Translations under genes and position numbers: made by a program | From: Treponema sp. | GTDB lineage: Bacteria; Spirochaetota; Spirochaetia; Treponematales; Treponemataceae | Assembly (NCBI GenBank): GCA_014803985.1 | Contig: JAAVAO010000042.1 | Span: 26,094-90,093, forward strand | DNA length: 64,000 nucleotides | Reading direction: 5' to 3' | In this document: one piece after another, positions 63,884 to 64,000 of the stretch | How positions within the stretch are numbered: the stretch's first letter is position 1 | Layout: each line of letters opens with the position of its first letter | Notes under the pieces: generated by a model | The model's input: only the letters and a program-made list of their open reading frames with translations | Told to the model about the DNA's origin: nothing | Databases searched by the model: none

Positions 63884-63989
63884 CATAAAAAGTCAAGAAG
63901 AAAGTTGCAACTTTCTTCTTGACTTTTTATGCCACTTCGTAATGAAATGAGAAGTGGCATTTGATATGCAAGTTTCCAACGGAAACTTG
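63884..63989. repeat. 48-bp perfect palindrome plus two chain-type hairpins upstream of yicC
   Basis: CATAAAAAGTCAAGAAGAAA, GTTG and its exact complement (63884-63931, no loop) form a perfect 24+24 palindrome. It is followed by ATGCCACTTC/GAAGTGGCAT (63929-63960) and CAAGTTTCC-AAC-GGAAACTTG (63969-63989). It is either the yicC leader, a terminator for a gene beyond the window edge, or both. Confidence 0.85.
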
Positions 63990-64000
63990 TCATGATAAAA

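Overview
The window looks like a chromosome segment of a Treponema-type spirochaete. The case rests on a cytidylate kinase fused to ribosomal protein S1, flgF/flgG rod genes next to a FlgJ-like rod-binding protein, a spoVG-ispE pair, many Sec/lipobox lipoproteins, a BspA-like leucine-rich-repeat lipoprotein, and moderately AT-rich DNA with many dispersed hairpin repeats. I cannot name the species. The host-associated, carbohydrate-using lifestyle suggested by the starch-binding-like lipoprotein and the GH13 enzyme is inference.

Layout. 1-0.8 kb: 3' end of thrS and a tiny coupled ORF. 0.97-3.6 kb: a large starch-binding-like lipoprotein with an in-frame G9 tract. 3.9-10 kb: a minus-strand run scpB - rluB-type pseudouridine synthase - cmk/rpsA fusion - degenerate sigma-54-activator-like AAA+ protein - TPR membrane protein - lipoprotein. 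10.3-13.3 kb: a beta-helix lipoprotein whose G10 tract puts the signal peptide out of frame. It sits between scpB and scpA. 13.7-20.6 kb: minus-strand scpA, folK, recA, three TPR or coiled-coil envelope proteins and rpe. 21-22.3 kb: XRE regulator divergent from an LRR lipoprotein. 22.8-27.1 kb: recO - pyrimidine nucleoside phosphorylase - recJ. 27.3-35 kb is accessory: a membrane protein, two XRE regulators, an acyltransferase, a decayed RelB/RelE-like pair, a VanZ-like protein, a small lipoprotein, and a compact histidine-kinase-type ATPase / STAS-like / PIN operon. 35-41 kb: GH13 glycosidase, a large spirochaetal membrane protein and an amino-acid ABC transporter. 41.6-51.2 kb: lepA, HtrA-like protease, a calcium-loop-repeat protein, tilS, rplY, tRNA-Gln, spoVG, ispE. 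52-55 kb: unknown protein plus an oligopeptide-binding protein. 55-64 kb: ion permease, murI, rod genes, guaA, a second cytidylate-kinase-like protein and yicC.

The strongest unusual signals are these. (1) Two lipoprotein genes carry long poly-G tracts at the same place, just after the lipidated cysteine; one is in frame and one is out of frame, which is the signature of phase-variable contingency loci. (2) A three-gene GHKL-ATPase / DUF4325-STAS-like / PIN-nuclease operon resembles a partner-switching module wired to a nuclease. (3) Intergenic regions hold families of structured repeats. One is a two-hairpin element with compensatory base changes, including a 3.1-copy tandem array. Another is a chain-of-hairpins family. 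There is also a 48-bp perfect palindrome in front of yicC. (4) A GC-richer accessory block is bracketed by about 70-bp direct repeats and contains a toxin-antitoxin pair dying by an in-frame stop and a truncated antitoxin.

All calls come from reading the sequence and the supplied ORF track; no database search was run. Start codons were moved from the ORF-track starts where a ribosome binding site, signal peptide or stop/start overlap argued for it.
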